Assembly: GCF_023715225.1 (NCBI RefSeq)
Contig: NZ_JAMBNS010000012.1
Location: forward strand, 62,001-126,000
Length of the DNA stretch: 64,000 nucleotides
Direction of reading: 5' to 3'
DNA from: Robertmurraya korlensis
GTDB lineage: Bacteria > Bacillota > Bacilli > Bacillales > Cytobacillaceae
The notes under the pieces were generated by a model. The model saw only the letters and a program-made list of their open reading frames with translations, was not told the origin of the DNA and ran no database searches. Position 1 is the first letter of the stretch; each line of letters starts with the position of its first letter. Position numbers and translations under genes: made by a program. Positions 1 to 8,615 of the stretch are shown piece by piece.

Positions 1-208
1 TTAATCTCCCGTCATGGTAATCAGCTAACAGGTCACGTGCAATAGCATAAGGATCTCCAAGTTCTTCAGTTAGTTCTTTTAAGTTCTTTCCATTTTCCAC
101 TCCAATTTGAAAATGCTCTTCATAGTCATATAACATTTCTCTCCGATCCACTTCAGGAACAGTGTGTAGTAAACTTTCAAGCGTTTGCAAGAATTCATTT
201 CTACTCAA
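1..208 (-). CDS. DUF1700/HAAS-domain protein, N-terminal part (runs off the window)
   Basis: Partial gene reading out of the left edge. From a TTG codon at 208-206 the minus strand is open to base 1 and encodes about 69 residues, including LLHTVPEVDRREMLYDYEEH and LTEELGDPYAIARDLL. This is the helical N-terminal domain of DUF1700/HAAS proteins, which family knowledge places next to PadR regulators and usually before membrane segments. The TTG overlaps the last codons of the PadR gene by 8 bases (TTGAGTAG), with GAAGGGA just upstream, so the two genes are translationally coupled. The C-terminal, probably membrane, part is outside the window. Inference: it acts with the PadR protein. Confidence 0.8.
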   Translation of the reverse strand, partial: MSRNEFLQTLESLLHTVPEVDRREMLYDYEEHFQIGVENGKNLKELTEELGDPYAIARDLLADYHDGRL

Positions 209-527
209 TGGTTTTCGTCCCTTCTTCAATAAACTGTGAGACAGCAGTTGAGAACTGTTGCCATTCTACTACTAATTCATTCATATAATTTAATCCCTTT
301 TGCGTAATGGAATAATATTTCCTAGGGGGACCCTCCGTTGACTCAGCTAAATAAGTAGTGACATAATCTTCTTTTGTTAACCTTCTTAGAAGGGGATATA
401 GCGTCCCTTCTGCCACTTCAATTTTATTTGATATATTTTGTGCCAATTCATATCCATATTGATCTCTTTTTGAAATAAGAACTAACACACAAAGCTCTAA
501 TACACCTTTTTTAAACTGTACATTCAA
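201..527 (-). CDS. PadR family transcriptional regulator
   Basis: Short PadR-type winged-helix repressor of 108 residues. The core runs from FKKGVLELCVLVLIS through YGYELAQNI to EGTLYPLLRRL and the wing region GPPRKYYSIT, followed by one C-terminal dimerisation helix, as in short (subfamily 2) PadR proteins. I place the start at a TTG at 527 because AGGAGG (541-536) lies 8 bases before it. The upstream in-frame GTG at 536 overlaps that ribosome site and cannot be used with it. The gene overlaps the DUF1700 gene downstream. PadR proteins of this type commonly repress their own two-gene operon; the ligand is unknown. Confidence 0.88.
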   Translation of the reverse strand: MNVQFKKGVLELCVLVLISKRDQYGYELAQNISNKIEVAEGTLYPLLRRLTKEDYVTTYLAESTEGPPRKYYSITQKGLNYMNELVVEWQQFSTAVSQFIEEGTKTIE

Positions 528-616
528 AAATGGCACCTCCTAAAAATAAATACCATGTACTTCCAGTTTATATATTAATACACAGTAGTGATTAATGCAA
601 GGTACTGATTAAAATA

Positions 617-649
617 AAATGATGCTACCAAAAAAGGTAGCATCATTTT
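617..649. terminator. Bidirectional rho-independent terminator
   Basis: The stem AATGATGCTACC / GGTAGCATCATT has an A-rich loop and T runs on both strands. It lies directly after the stop codon of the small gene at 651-788 on the minus strand. Confidence 0.85.
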
Positions 650-650
650 A

Positions 651-788
651 TTATTGATTCGTCGGACGGTTACGGTGAATGTCCTTTTTTTCTGTTGTTG
701 TAAACTCAACTAGCTCTGAGCTAGTTTGTGGTTGCTTCCTGTTGTTATTACGCTGCGCATTGGCATTTCCAAGCTTTGTTCTTCCCAT
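651..788 (-). CDS. Small hydrophilic 45-residue protein, spore-protein-like
   Basis: The real start is ATG at 788, 9 bases after AAGGAG, giving a 45-residue Asn/Gln/Arg-rich, Cys-free protein that begins MGRTKLGNANAQRNNNRKQP and ends IHRNRPTNQ. A longer in-frame extension that overlaps the amidase gene lacks a ribosome site and is rejected. The stop sits directly on a strong terminator. Size, polarity and the RNxxTNQ tail resemble minor small acid-soluble spore proteins (SspO/SspK-like), but I cannot assign a family. It lies 64 bases downstream of the amidase and could be co-transcribed with it or have its own promoter. Confidence 0.6.
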   Translation of the reverse strand: MGRTKLGNANAQRNNNRKQPQTSSELVEFTTTEKKDIHRNRPTNQ

Positions 789-852
789 GTAAACCATCTC
801 CTTTTTAAAAAGAGGATACTTACATAGGTAGTATGAGAAGCTAAGTCCCTCC

Positions 853-2319
853 TTATTCGAATACTGGAGGTTTTCGATGCTTTGTTGCTTTTTCAAACGC
901 ATAACCCACTTTGATAAGAGTGGGTTCACTATAGGCGGTACCGGTGAACGTGATTCCAACCGGTTCCCCTTCACTCGTGTAACCAGCGGGAATTGTAATC
1001 GACGGATATCCCGCTTTTGCAGGAATTCCTGCTCCAAAATTATTCGGGAACACGATGGTATCCAGTTGGTGCTCCTTTAACACATAATCGATTCCCTGCT
1101 CTGTAGAATAGTACATATCCTCTTCAAGCGCTTTTAAGTACGCTTCTTCTGTTAATTTTCCAGATGTAGCCTCTGATTCCTCTAGAACCACTTGTCCATA
1201 CTTTAAGCATGTTTCTTCATTTTCTTTATTAAACTGAATCACATCTGACAGTGACTTTATTTTTACCGAGGCATCCACTGTCTTTAAGTATGCATTCACA
1301 TCCGATTTAAACTCATACGTTAACACATCATAGCTCCATTTTCTTCCTGTTGAGGGGATAACTACATGGTCTATGACCTCGGCTCCAAGTTCAACCAGCT
1401 TTTTAATCGCTTTATTCATTACCTGAAGCTGCTCATCATTTAAATACCCAAAGTACACATCACGGGCGATTCCAATTCTAGACCCTTTTAACCCTTGATT
1501 ATCCAAAAATGAAGTGAAGTCAATCTCAGCTAACTCTGTATTCGTTAACGTCACGGCATCATTTTCATCGCAAGCAGATAAAGCGCTTAATAAATAGACG
1601 GCATCCTTAACGGTTCTCGCCATTGGACCGGCCGTATCCTGGCTATGGGCGATCGGTATAATCCCTTTTCTGCTCACTAACCCTAACGTTGGCTTTATTC
1701 CTACTAAAGAATTTTGGCTTGCTGGACTTAAGATGGAGCCAGAGGTTTCGGTCCCCACCGCAACAACAGCTAGGTTAGCTGCAATGGAAGCACCTGATCC
1801 CGAACTCGATCCTCCTACATCGAAACGGCCTGGTCCGTACGGGTTTAACACCTGTCCTCCACGCGAACTATAGCCACTTTTCATTCCTTCAGCCATAAAA
1901 TTAGCCCATTCAGTCATATTCGTTTTCCCTAAGATGACTGCACCTGCTTCTCTTAAAAGAGCCGCTACCTTTGAATCTTCTCTTGCATAGGAATCGGCGA
2001 GTGCCAATGAACCCGCACTTGTATGCATATGGTCACCTGTATCGATATTATCCTTAATCAGAACCGGGATTCCGTGGAGCGGGCCACGTGGTCCCTTCGT
2101 TTTTCGTTCGGCATCAAGACTTGCTGCAATCTGAATGGCGTGAGGATTTACTTCAAGTACGGAATTGATCTTTGGATCTACGGTACGAATGCGATGCAAA
2201 TACATGGTCACAAGCTCTTTTGAGGTGATTTCCCCAGAAGCCAACTTATCCTGGATTAAATCGATCGTAGCTTCTTCGAGCCATCCTTCATAAGCTTTAT
2301 GTAAACGTGGATTCTCCAT
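853..2319 (-). CDS. Amidase signature (AS) family amidase
   Basis: Hydrolase of 488 residues that cleaves amide bonds with the Ser-cisSer-Lys triad of the amidase signature family. Visible parts are the catalytic lysine in GIPVLIKDN (about residue 89), the Gly/Ser signature GGSSSGSG (about 169-176) holding the cis-Ser, and the nucleophile in GTETSGSIL (about 195). The full length fits stand-alone amidases of the GatA relative type. There is no GatB or GatC neighbour and the C-terminal domain is short, so it is not the tRNA amidotransferase subunit. No signal peptide is evident, so it should be cytosolic. The start is ATG 2319 after AAGGGG; the frame continues 14 codons upstream without support. 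The substrate is unknown. Confidence 0.88.
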   Translation of the reverse strand: MENPRLHKAYEGWLEEATIDLIQDKLASGEITSKELVTMYLHRIRTVDPKINSVLEVNPHAIQIAASLDAERKTKGPRGPLHGIPVLIKDNIDTGDHMHTSAGSLALADSYAREDSKVAALLREAGAVILGKTNMTEWANFMAEGMKSGYSSRGGQVLNPYGPGRFDVGGSSSGSGASIAANLAVVAVGTETSGSILSPASQNSLVGIKPTLGLVSRKGIIPIAHSQDTAGPMARTVKDAVYLLSALSACDENDAVTLTNTELAEIDFTSFLDNQGLKGSRIGIARDVYFGYLNDEQLQVMNKAIKKLVELGAEVIDHVVIPSTGRKWSYDVLTYEFKSDVNAYLKTVDASVKIKSLSDVIQFNKENEETCLKYGQVVLEESEATSGKLTEEAYLKALEEDMYYSTEQGIDYVLKEHQLDTIVFPNNFGAGIPAKAGYPSITIPAGYTSEGEPVGITFTGTAYSEPTLIKVGYAFEKATKHRKPPVFE

Positions 2320-2356
2320 TCCTCCAACCCCTTTTTTAAATATATCTTTAGTATAC

Positions 2357-2388
2357 AACAAGGAGTGGGAATCTCTCCCACTCCTTGT
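2357..2388. terminator. Stem-loop between helicase and amidase genes
   Basis: A 13-bp inverted repeat (ACAAGGAGTGGGA and its complement) with a short loop sits just after the helicase stop. It lacks a long T run on the minus strand, so it may terminate weakly or only separate the two genes. Confidence 0.55.
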
Positions 2389-2391
2389 AAC

Positions 2392-3534
2392 TTACTTTCT
2401 TGAATTTGCATCCACCATTTGGCCTTTAAAAAACACTTTTTTTACAACATCCTTTTTTAAATCACGAGAAAATTTCTTTAAATCTCTTTCTTCACGTTCA
2501 TTTACTAAAGAAATAACCGTACCTTCTGCCCCAAATCTTCCCGTACGTCCTGATCGGTGCACATATTGCTCGATATCTCTAGGGAAATCATAATGAACCA
2601 CATGTGTAATGCCCTTTATGTCTAACCCTCTCGCTGCGACATCCGTAGCAAGCAGCATATTCACCTTGCCTGTTCGAAAATCCTTTAAAGCATTTTTACG
2701 TTTGTCCTTGTTTAAATCACTATGTAAAACAGATGCTTTTACATTTTGAAAGGCTAGTTTTTCTGAAACTACATTTAAGTTACCGATATCTTTAATGAAT
2801 ACGAGGACACTCGCTTCTTCCAAACGCGAGATTTTTTCAAGCAGTTTAATTTTATCGCGTTGTTCTGCAGTGAAATACACATGGTCAACCGCACCAGACT
2901 CAATCGTTTCATCTTTTTTAATTTTAATGACCTCTGCATCCTTCGTTAAATCCTTCGCTAAAGCCACGGAATGTTCCGGTAGAGTCGCTGAAAATAGAAC
3001 CACTTGGCGATCGGCCTGGGAGGACTTCACAATATTCTTCACTGTTTGAAGATGCTCTTTTGTTAAAAGCTGGTCCCCTTCATCAAGGACAATCGTTTTT
3101 ACCTCATGCATTTTGATTTTCTTTTGTGCAATTAGTTCCATCATTCGTCCCGGAGTTCCGGCAATAATATGGGGCTGCTTCTTTAGTTTTTCAAGCTGGC
3201 GCTTAACGTTAGCTCCTCCGATAAATGAGGCCGAACGAATTCCGCTTCCTTCACTCCATTTTTGAATTTCTGAAAGAATCTGCATAACAAGCTCCTGTGA
3301 GGAAGCTAGGATAACTGCTTGAATCGTTCGTTTCTCTGGATCCACTTTATTTAATACCGGTAGAAGATAGGCTAGAGTTTTTCCCGTTCCTGTTGGCGAC
3401 TCCGCTATCACATCTTTGCCTTCTGCGATGAAAGGGACTGCCTTTGTTTGAACACTCGTTAATTCCTTAAATCCTTCTTTCGTCCATACATCCTGTATAA
3501 ATGGTTGTAGCTCGTTTACAATTGTCGTACTCAT
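2392..3534 (-). CDS. yfmL: DEAD-box ATP-dependent RNA helicase, YfmL-like
   Basis: RNA helicase of 380 residues, close in length to Bacillus subtilis YfmL, which is linked to ribosome assembly. Motifs in order are a Q-motif region (LTSVQTKAVP), motif I ESPTGTGKT (about 45-53), GG and TPGRM, motif II as DEGD rather than DEAD, motif III SAT, and motif VI HRSGRTGR near residue 330. There is almost no C-terminal extension, which separates it from CshA- and DeaD-type helicases. DEGD is an unusual motif II variant, but it keeps the Mg-binding first two acidic positions. The start ATG follows AAAGGAG. It acts on structured RNA in the cytoplasm. Confidence 0.85.
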   Translation of the reverse strand: MSTTIVNELQPFIQDVWTKEGFKELTSVQTKAVPFIAEGKDVIAESPTGTGKTLAYLLPVLNKVDPEKRTIQAVILASSQELVMQILSEIQKWSEGSGIRSASFIGGANVKRQLEKLKKQPHIIAGTPGRMMELIAQKKIKMHEVKTIVLDEGDQLLTKEHLQTVKNIVKSSQADRQVVLFSATLPEHSVALAKDLTKDAEVIKIKKDETIESGAVDHVYFTAEQRDKIKLLEKISRLEEASVLVFIKDIGNLNVVSEKLAFQNVKASVLHSDLNKDKRKNALKDFRTGKVNMLLATDVAARGLDIKGITHVVHYDFPRDIEQYVHRSGRTGRFGAEGTVISLVNEREERDLKKFSRDLKKDVVKKVFFKGQMVDANSRK

Positions 3535-3619
3535 ATGCTTCTCCTTTAATCAAAGCTGATTATAATCAGCTCGCACTTAATAAACCTATATAAATACTAG
3601 CTGAAACACCCAGCAATGT

Positions 3620-4837
3620 CTATTCTCTTGGAATTTCTGAAATAAAGGTTTTCCCTCTAACTCCAGATCTTCTTAAGTGAAGATTGATATCAACTTCTAC
3701 TTCAGCCTGTGCAAATACTTCATCCCAGTTATTTTCTACCTTCTTGTACTCTTTATGATGTTGTCGATTAAATGCATCTCCAAAACCAAAAATATCAACA
3801 CCAAATTCTGTTTGCACTTTCTTAATCGTTTCCTGAATATCTTTCGCCACATAACGATTGATTTTCTCTTCAAAGTCTTTATATGTATCAATTTTCGTTA
3901 AATCATTCAAACATTGTGTAGCTTCAATTCTTGTTTCTCCATTTATCTTCACCTTTAGCACAGGCTTTCCATTCGTAAAATCAACTTTTAGTTTATTATG
4001 GGTTTCAGTCACTGTTACAGCCATATATTTCTCATCCTCAGGTTTCTTTTCATCGTCCGAGCAAGGTACACTCATACTGGTTGTTTTTAGCTTTTGTGTC
4101 CAGAAGTAATTTCTTGTTTCGTCCACAGTCAAATATCCTATTAATCGATCATCTTTAAAAATTGCCATTCCGTCCATTTCAACAAGTGTATCTACACTCG
4201 TCTTCATATTATTTTCAGATTTCTCTCCCTTTTTGGGGTCCCCTTTAATCACTAAGGTTGCTGACACAGGGTTCCGCCCCTTGGAGGTTAAGGCAGAAAT
4301 AAAATCTGTCAGTCTTACTCCCGGGTCTCCTCCCCACTCTCTATTAAAGGATTGTGTTTGCTTGTGTACTTTTAATGAAGGAACCTTTTGAATCGGATAC
4401 GTCACTTTTACAAATGCTTCCGCCTTTTCTCCCTTTGTTATCATGATGTTAAAGTCATTACGAAATTGACCACTTCGATCAAGGAAATCAATGAATTCAA
4501 TAATGCCTTCCTTCGCGATGCCTTCACTAATGTATAATACCCTCGTGTGAGAAAAGATTAATCTTCTTGTAATTCCAATATTCATTTTATGAAGAAGCTC
4601 TGATATTGTATTTCCTTCAAGTGTAAAAGTTAAGGCCGGAGCAGCCTCCCCACCCATTTGGTTTTTAGAAAATTGACTTGCATTCACTACCTCGATGGTT
4701 AATCGATATTTACTGTTCTCACCTTCATCAACCGCAAGCCCTGTTACAATTGAAACATCGTTCAATTCAATTCGATCCCAACAGCCTGTTAATATAATAA
4801 CGCATCCCAAGATGGATAATGCCATTTTCAGTTTCAT
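3620..4837 (-). CDS. Ger(x)C family spore germination lipoprotein (receptor C subunit)
   Basis: C subunit of a germinant receptor, 405 residues, anchored in the spore inner membrane. The signal peptide ends in the lipobox LTGC with Cys19 as the lipidation site, followed by WDRIELND, the typical start of mature GerC proteins. The rest is the Ger(x)C soluble domain. The start ATG overlaps the stop of the A subunit gene by 4 bases (ATGA), so it is the last gene of a coupled D-B-A-C operon. The C subunit is required for assembly and function of GerA-type receptors. The germinant cannot be read from sequence. Confidence 0.93.
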   Translation of the reverse strand: MKLKMALSILGCVIILTGCWDRIELNDVSIVTGLAVDEGENSKYRLTIEVVNASQFSKNQMGGEAAPALTFTLEGNTISELLHKMNIGITRRLIFSHTRVLYISEGIAKEGIIEFIDFLDRSGQFRNDFNIMITKGEKAEAFVKVTYPIQKVPSLKVHKQTQSFNREWGGDPGVRLTDFISALTSKGRNPVSATLVIKGDPKKGEKSENNMKTSVDTLVEMDGMAIFKDDRLIGYLTVDETRNYFWTQKLKTTSMSVPCSDDEKKPEDEKYMAVTVTETHNKLKVDFTNGKPVLKVKINGETRIEATQCLNDLTKIDTYKDFEEKINRYVAKDIQETIKKVQTEFGVDIFGFGDAFNRQHHKEYKKVENNWDEVFAQAEVEVDINLHLRRSGVRGKTFISEIPRE

Positions 4838-6423
4838 TTTTGTCCTCCTACTGGCTGATCTGGAGGACTTGGCTGGTTATTCTCTTCACTTCTCACTGGT
4901 GATTTTGGATATAAATATGAAGGTCGGTTCTTATTTAACCATATCGGAACACGAACAAATACATCATCCTGATTTCTTGGTTGAAACGGTGCCACCGGTG
5001 CCAAATAGGGGATACCGAAGGATCGAAGACTAACTAGATGTATAACCATAATGATTAAGAATAGAAGAACACCGTATAATCCCATAAAGGCAGCACTAAA
5101 TATAACAACAAAGCGAAGCAAGCGAGTGGCAATGGAAAAGCTATAGATCGGAGATACAAAGCTTGCAATGGCGGTAAAAGCGACGACAATAACGAGAACA
5201 TTTGACACAAGACCCGCTTCGACAGCCGCTTGTCCTATAACGAGTGCTCCAACAATTGAAACGGTTTGTCCAACCACCCTTGGCATCCGAACTCCAGCTT
5301 CTCTCAACACTTCAAAAGAAAGCTCCATAATGATGATCTCAATAACAGCTGGGAAAGGAACGCCCTCCCGTTGTGCTTGTACACTAATCAATAGCTGTGT
5401 AGGCATCAGCTCGTGATGAAAGGTGGATATGGCCACATACAGGGATGGAAATAAGAGAGCAATCATGAAAGACGAATATCGAACGAGTCTAACAAAACTT
5501 GACATAATAAATGGCTGATAGTAGTCTTCTGATGCCTGAAAAAAATCAACGAAAAGTGTAGGTACCGTTAATACAAAGGGGCTACCATCGACAAATATAG
5601 CCATTTTCCCTTCTAATAAATGCCCACATATACTATCAGGCCGTTCTGTATTGTACACGAGTGGAAAGGGTGTGATGGTTTTATCCACTATGAATTCTTC
5701 CACATTTCCTGAATCCAATAAGGCACCTACATCTATCTTATTTAATCGTTCTCTTACTTCTTTTAACAAATCTTCATTTGCAATGTCATTGATATACCCA
5801 AGTGCCACATTGGTTTTTGAGTCCCTACCCATTTGATAAATTTCAAATTTAAGACGAGGATTTTTCAGACGCTTTCTGACTAATAAAATATTTACCGGTA
5901 GCCCTTCTACAAAACCATCTTTCGGACCGCGAATAATCGTCTGGGTGCTTGGCTCTGAAATGGCGCGTTGCTCTGGCAATCCAATCCCTAATGAAAGTGC
6001 TTCATTGAATCCGTCCACCATAATCAAAGCTTCTCCGTTTAATACGGCCCATACCACTCGATGAAAATTTTCTGCAACTTTAAAATCAACCGAAGGAAAA
6101 TACAGTTCTCTCATTTCAATCATATTATTAAAAGAAATACCGGTAGGGTGATTGGTTGCAACTTGAATCACTCGATTTGATAGCTCATTTTTATCAGTCA
6201 TGGTGCTTAAATACGTTAAATACGCTTTATGCCCACCAATTTTAATGGGTTCACACTTAAAGTCAAAAGTTCCCTTAAATAGCTCTTCTAGAAGCTTCTT
6301 ATTTTTTTCTACTTGGCTATAATATTGCTTTGGAATATCCTGCTGTTTAAATAATTCTTCCTCTGTTGGTTTTCCTTTGTTCTTATTTTTTTTCCTTGTA
6401 AACAACGAACTAAAGATACTCAT
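4834..6423 (-). CDS. GerA family spore germination protein (receptor A subunit)
   Basis: A subunit of a germinant receptor, 529 residues. A hydrophilic N-terminal half precedes about five membrane segments from near residue 295 (SFMIALLFPSLYVAI through LIIMVIHLVSLRSFG), and a Pro-rich cytoplasmic tail ends in PPDQPVGGQK. The N-terminal stretch FTRKKNKNKG is basic. The start is ATG 6423, giving an ATGA overlap with the B gene and a GGAGGGAAGAAA ribosome site; an 11-codon longer frame is rejected. With the B permease and C lipoprotein it forms a nutrient-sensing, ion-conducting complex in the spore inner membrane. Confidence 0.93.
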   Translation of the reverse strand: MSIFSSLFTRKKNKNKGKPTEEELFKQQDIPKQYYSQVEKNKKLLEELFKGTFDFKCEPIKIGGHKAYLTYLSTMTDKNELSNRVIQVATNHPTGISFNNMIEMRELYFPSVDFKVAENFHRVVWAVLNGEALIMVDGFNEALSLGIGLPEQRAISEPSTQTIIRGPKDGFVEGLPVNILLVRKRLKNPRLKFEIYQMGRDSKTNVALGYINDIANEDLLKEVRERLNKIDVGALLDSGNVEEFIVDKTITPFPLVYNTERPDSICGHLLEGKMAIFVDGSPFVLTVPTLFVDFFQASEDYYQPFIMSSFVRLVRYSSFMIALLFPSLYVAISTFHHELMPTQLLISVQAQREGVPFPAVIEIIIMELSFEVLREAGVRMPRVVGQTVSIVGALVIGQAAVEAGLVSNVLVIVVAFTAIASFVSPIYSFSIATRLLRFVVIFSAAFMGLYGVLLFLIIMVIHLVSLRSFGIPYLAPVAPFQPRNQDDVFVRVPIWLNKNRPSYLYPKSPVRSEENNQPSPPDQPVGGQK

Positions 6424-7532
6424 TTTCTTCCCTCCTTGCTCTTTCTCGTCTTCCATAAGAGAACTGGTAAGATCATTAGCGGAAGCAGCAATTGAAACGG
6501 AACATGCATAAACAATGGAACGACAATTAGACCTTCTTCAATATGCTCAGCAAAATTATCACTAATTTTCACTGAGATAAAGGCAATAATTGCTCCTATT
6601 GGTACCACGTACATCCGGTATGGTCGATTGCTTATGAGCTCTAATCCTTTTAATGCTCCATAGAAAAACACACTCACCTTAATAATAATTCCAAACATAA
6701 CGATGAAAACAACCACTAGATCGACCCGTTCGATGAATTCCAATAATGATATTTCACGAGCCGACGATAGAAGCGGGAAATTCGATCTTGCTCTCATATC
6801 TACACCAAGAGTGGTAATTTGTAAAACAGCATTGTATATAAGCATAATTCCACTTGCCATGACAGCAAGCAGGGTGATTTTTTTGGCTTTTTTAAATTTT
6901 GATGTGTAAGGGATAATCATGGTAAAAGCAATTAATTCTCCAAAGGGAAAGGTAAGAAGCTGTGGAAATACAGCTTTTAACACCGGTTTAAATCCATCAC
7001 CAAGAATCGGAAACAAATTTTCAAATTCCATTTCACCCGAAATAAATACAGCAATACCGATGATGATGATAAAGGAGAAGAAGTAGGGCATGAATACCTC
7101 ACTTGTTCTCCCCATCACCTCGAGTCCTAAATACAACATATAAACGATAACAATCACCATAGTGATGGCAATAAACTCAATGGGAGTCTCTTCAAAAATA
7201 AACGACACAATCAGTTCGCAGAAATCCCGAAGAACCCGAGAAGCAATATAAAGAAAGTACAAAATATACAGTAACGTTAATAATCCGCCCATCCATTTTC
7301 CAAAGCAAAATTGAAAGATTTCAAAGAGATTTTTCCCTGGTAATCTTGAGAGCATAAAATAATACATCAAGGCTAACCCCATACCAAAGACCATCGCTAA
7401 TCCAATCGCAATCCAAGCATCCTGATTCGCATCATTTCCTGTGCTGACAACTGCGGCATTGCCAATTTCAAAAATAAAAATTAATATAAATAATTGCCAA
7501 AGGGACAACTTCTCAACCAGTATATTTTTCAT
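6420..7532 (-). CDS. GerAB/endospore germination permease (receptor B subunit)
   Basis: B subunit of a germinant receptor: 370 residues, about ten membrane helices, of the APC-related spore germination permease family. It opens with LVEKLSLWQLFILIFIFEIG, the usual GerB first helix. In GerA-type receptors the B subunit binds the germinant. It overlaps both neighbours by 4 bases (ATGA), the upstream small D-type gene and the downstream A gene. The B-A-C order differs from the A-B-C order of gerA and gerB and recalls the gerXB-XA-XC order of Bacillus anthracis. Confidence 0.93.
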   Translation of the reverse strand: MKNILVEKLSLWQLFILIFIFEIGNAAVVSTGNDANQDAWIAIGLAMVFGMGLALMYYFMLSRLPGKNLFEIFQFCFGKWMGGLLTLLYILYFLYIASRVLRDFCELIVSFIFEETPIEFIAITMVIVIVYMLYLGLEVMGRTSEVFMPYFFSFIIIIGIAVFISGEMEFENLFPILGDGFKPVLKAVFPQLLTFPFGELIAFTMIIPYTSKFKKAKKITLLAVMASGIMLIYNAVLQITTLGVDMRARSNFPLLSSAREISLLEFIERVDLVVVFIVMFGIIIKVSVFFYGALKGLELISNRPYRMYVVPIGAIIAFISVKISDNFAEHIEEGLIVVPLFMHVPFQLLLPLMILPVLLWKTRKSKEGRK

Positions 7533-7765
7533 GATGATTTACTTGATTTTTTACTTTTCCTAAATCGGTAATCTACGACCATACCGTAGAAGAATCCGAA
7601 TAGTAAATTCACATACAACATCCATTGACTCGTCCCTTTTTCAAAGAAAATATTCGCATCTAAAATCGACAGAAGCGTCTCCTCATATAAATACAGATCA
7701 AACATGGTAATCACTCCGATAGACGCCATCAATATGAAAGTAAATAAAAAGGTTACCAACAGCAA
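7529..7765 (-). CDS. Small two-helix membrane protein, germinant receptor D subunit-like
   Basis: First gene of the receptor operon, encoding a 78-residue protein with two predicted membrane helices (LLVTFLFTFILMASIGVI and MLYVNLLFGFFYGMVV) and a basic-serine tail. Small two-helix D subunits are known next to germinant receptor operons and tune their activity. The TTG start at 7765 has only a close AAGGATGA site. An internal ATG at 7705 has a better-spaced CGGAGTG but would remove helix one, so the longer form is preferred on topology. Its TGA overlaps the B gene ATG. Confidence 0.75.
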   Translation of the reverse strand: MLLVTFLFTFILMASIGVITMFDLYLYEETLLSILDANIFFEKGTSQWMLYVNLLFGFFYGMVVDYRFRKSKKSSKSS

Positions 7766-7875
7766 TCATCCTTATCACAAAAACTAAATCCCATTCCACT
7801 TTTGTATATCATTTGTTATTAGTGGGTGAATTATGCTCCCTTGGAAGGAAATCCCGAAAACTCTGTTTTTTACAC

Positions 7876-7908
7876 ATAAAAAAACAGCGCTCGCTCGCGC
7901 TGTTTTTC
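7876..7908 (-). terminator. Terminator of the DUF1540 gene
   Basis: A GC-rich stem AACAGCGC / GCGCTGTT is followed on the minus strand by seven T residues, directly after the stop at 7913. Confidence 0.88.
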
Positions 7909-7912
7909 GTTT

Positions 7913-8071
7913 TTATAACCCTTCAGGTTCGAATGTTTTACAATCTGTCTCACGGCTCGTATCCGCTTCCTTGCCACGGTGACTGACAACGAAGATTTGT
8001 TCTGCACCACATTTCTGTCCTTCTTCGTTGTACACACAATTACTTACCTCACATAAAACGTCCTGTGCCAT
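7913..8071 (-). CDS. DUF1540 domain protein (four-cysteine, putative metal-binding)
   Basis: A 52-residue protein starting MAQDVLCEVSNCVYNEEGQK and containing four cysteines in the DUF1540 pattern (C-x4-C, then C near residue 21, and a final C in RETDCKTF). The ATG at 8071 follows GGGGAGG by 9 bases. DUF1540 proteins are very small, common in spore formers, and suspected to bind metal; no function is established. It is a single gene with its own terminator, between the germination operon and the ThrE pair. Confidence 0.88.
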   Translation of the reverse strand: MAQDVLCEVSNCVYNEEGQKCGAEQIFVVSHRGKEADTSRETDCKTFEPEGL

Positions 8072-8105
8072 CGCATAACACCTCCCCTATCAATAGGGTA
8101 AGCAA

Positions 8106-8166
8106 AAAGAGCGAGGGACATTCGGATTCCAACTTGGCAAATCCTTGAATCAGGATTCGCTCTTTT
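8106..8166 (-). terminator. Terminator overlapping the 3' end of the ThrE-like operon
   Basis: A long stem with arms AAAAAGAGCGA and TCGCTCTTTTTT encloses an inner GGATTC/GAATCC pairing. It spans the stop codon at 8150 and ends in a T run on the minus strand. Confidence 0.65.
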
Positions 8167-8599
8167 TTGTGATGGCCGTCTTTCTAATCAGCTGGTTAAT
8201 TACTTCAGAAAAAACGATTCCCATCGCAATCGCACCCGAAATTAAGAAAGCTTTTGCCGCAAGTGCTAACGCAATATTATAGTCATTTTCAACAAAGTTT
8301 CTCATGGCGTCATATGCCATTCCACCCGGAACAAGTGGGATGATTCCTGCAACGATAAATATGATAATCGGCGTTCGATACAGCTTAGCAAACACCTGAC
8401 TAGCCACGGCAATAACGAAGGATGCAATTAACGTAGCATTCACCGCATCAGCCCCATTCATCGTGAAAAGAATATAAATCATCCAACCAAGCATCCCAAC
8501 AAAACCTGATTGTATTAATGAAGATTTAGGAGCGTTAAAAATAATACCAAAAGCGGCGGCAGCCAAAAAACTTAATAGGAGATGTTGAAGAATGTACAT
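8150..8599 (-). CDS. Threonine/serine exporter family protein, short subunit (ThrE C-terminal half)
   Basis: Membrane protein of 149 residues with about five helices, matching the ThrE_2 half of the threonine/serine exporter family. It includes the repeat-type motif IIPLVPGGMAYDAM, where PLVPG is a family hallmark. The start is ATG 8599 after AAAGGAGG, so a 20-codon upstream extension is dropped. It follows the long subunit by 16 bases. In bacteria with split systems (YjjP/YjjB type) both halves are needed for export of small amino or carboxylic acids; the substrate here is unproven. Confidence 0.85.
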   Translation of the reverse strand: MYILQHLLLSFLAAAAFGIIFNAPKSSLIQSGFVGMLGWMIYILFTMNGADAVNATLIASFVIAVASQVFAKLYRTPIIIFIVAGIIPLVPGGMAYDAMRNFVENDYNIALALAAKAFLISGAIAMGIVFSEVINQLIRKTAITKKSES

Positions 8600-8615
8600 T
8601 GGCTTATCGCCTCCT

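Noticed and set aside
789-1037. N-terminal extension of the small gene at 651-788
   Set aside because: It is antisense-free but overlaps the amidase 3' end in another frame and has no ribosome site; the internal ATG at 788 has an ideal one.
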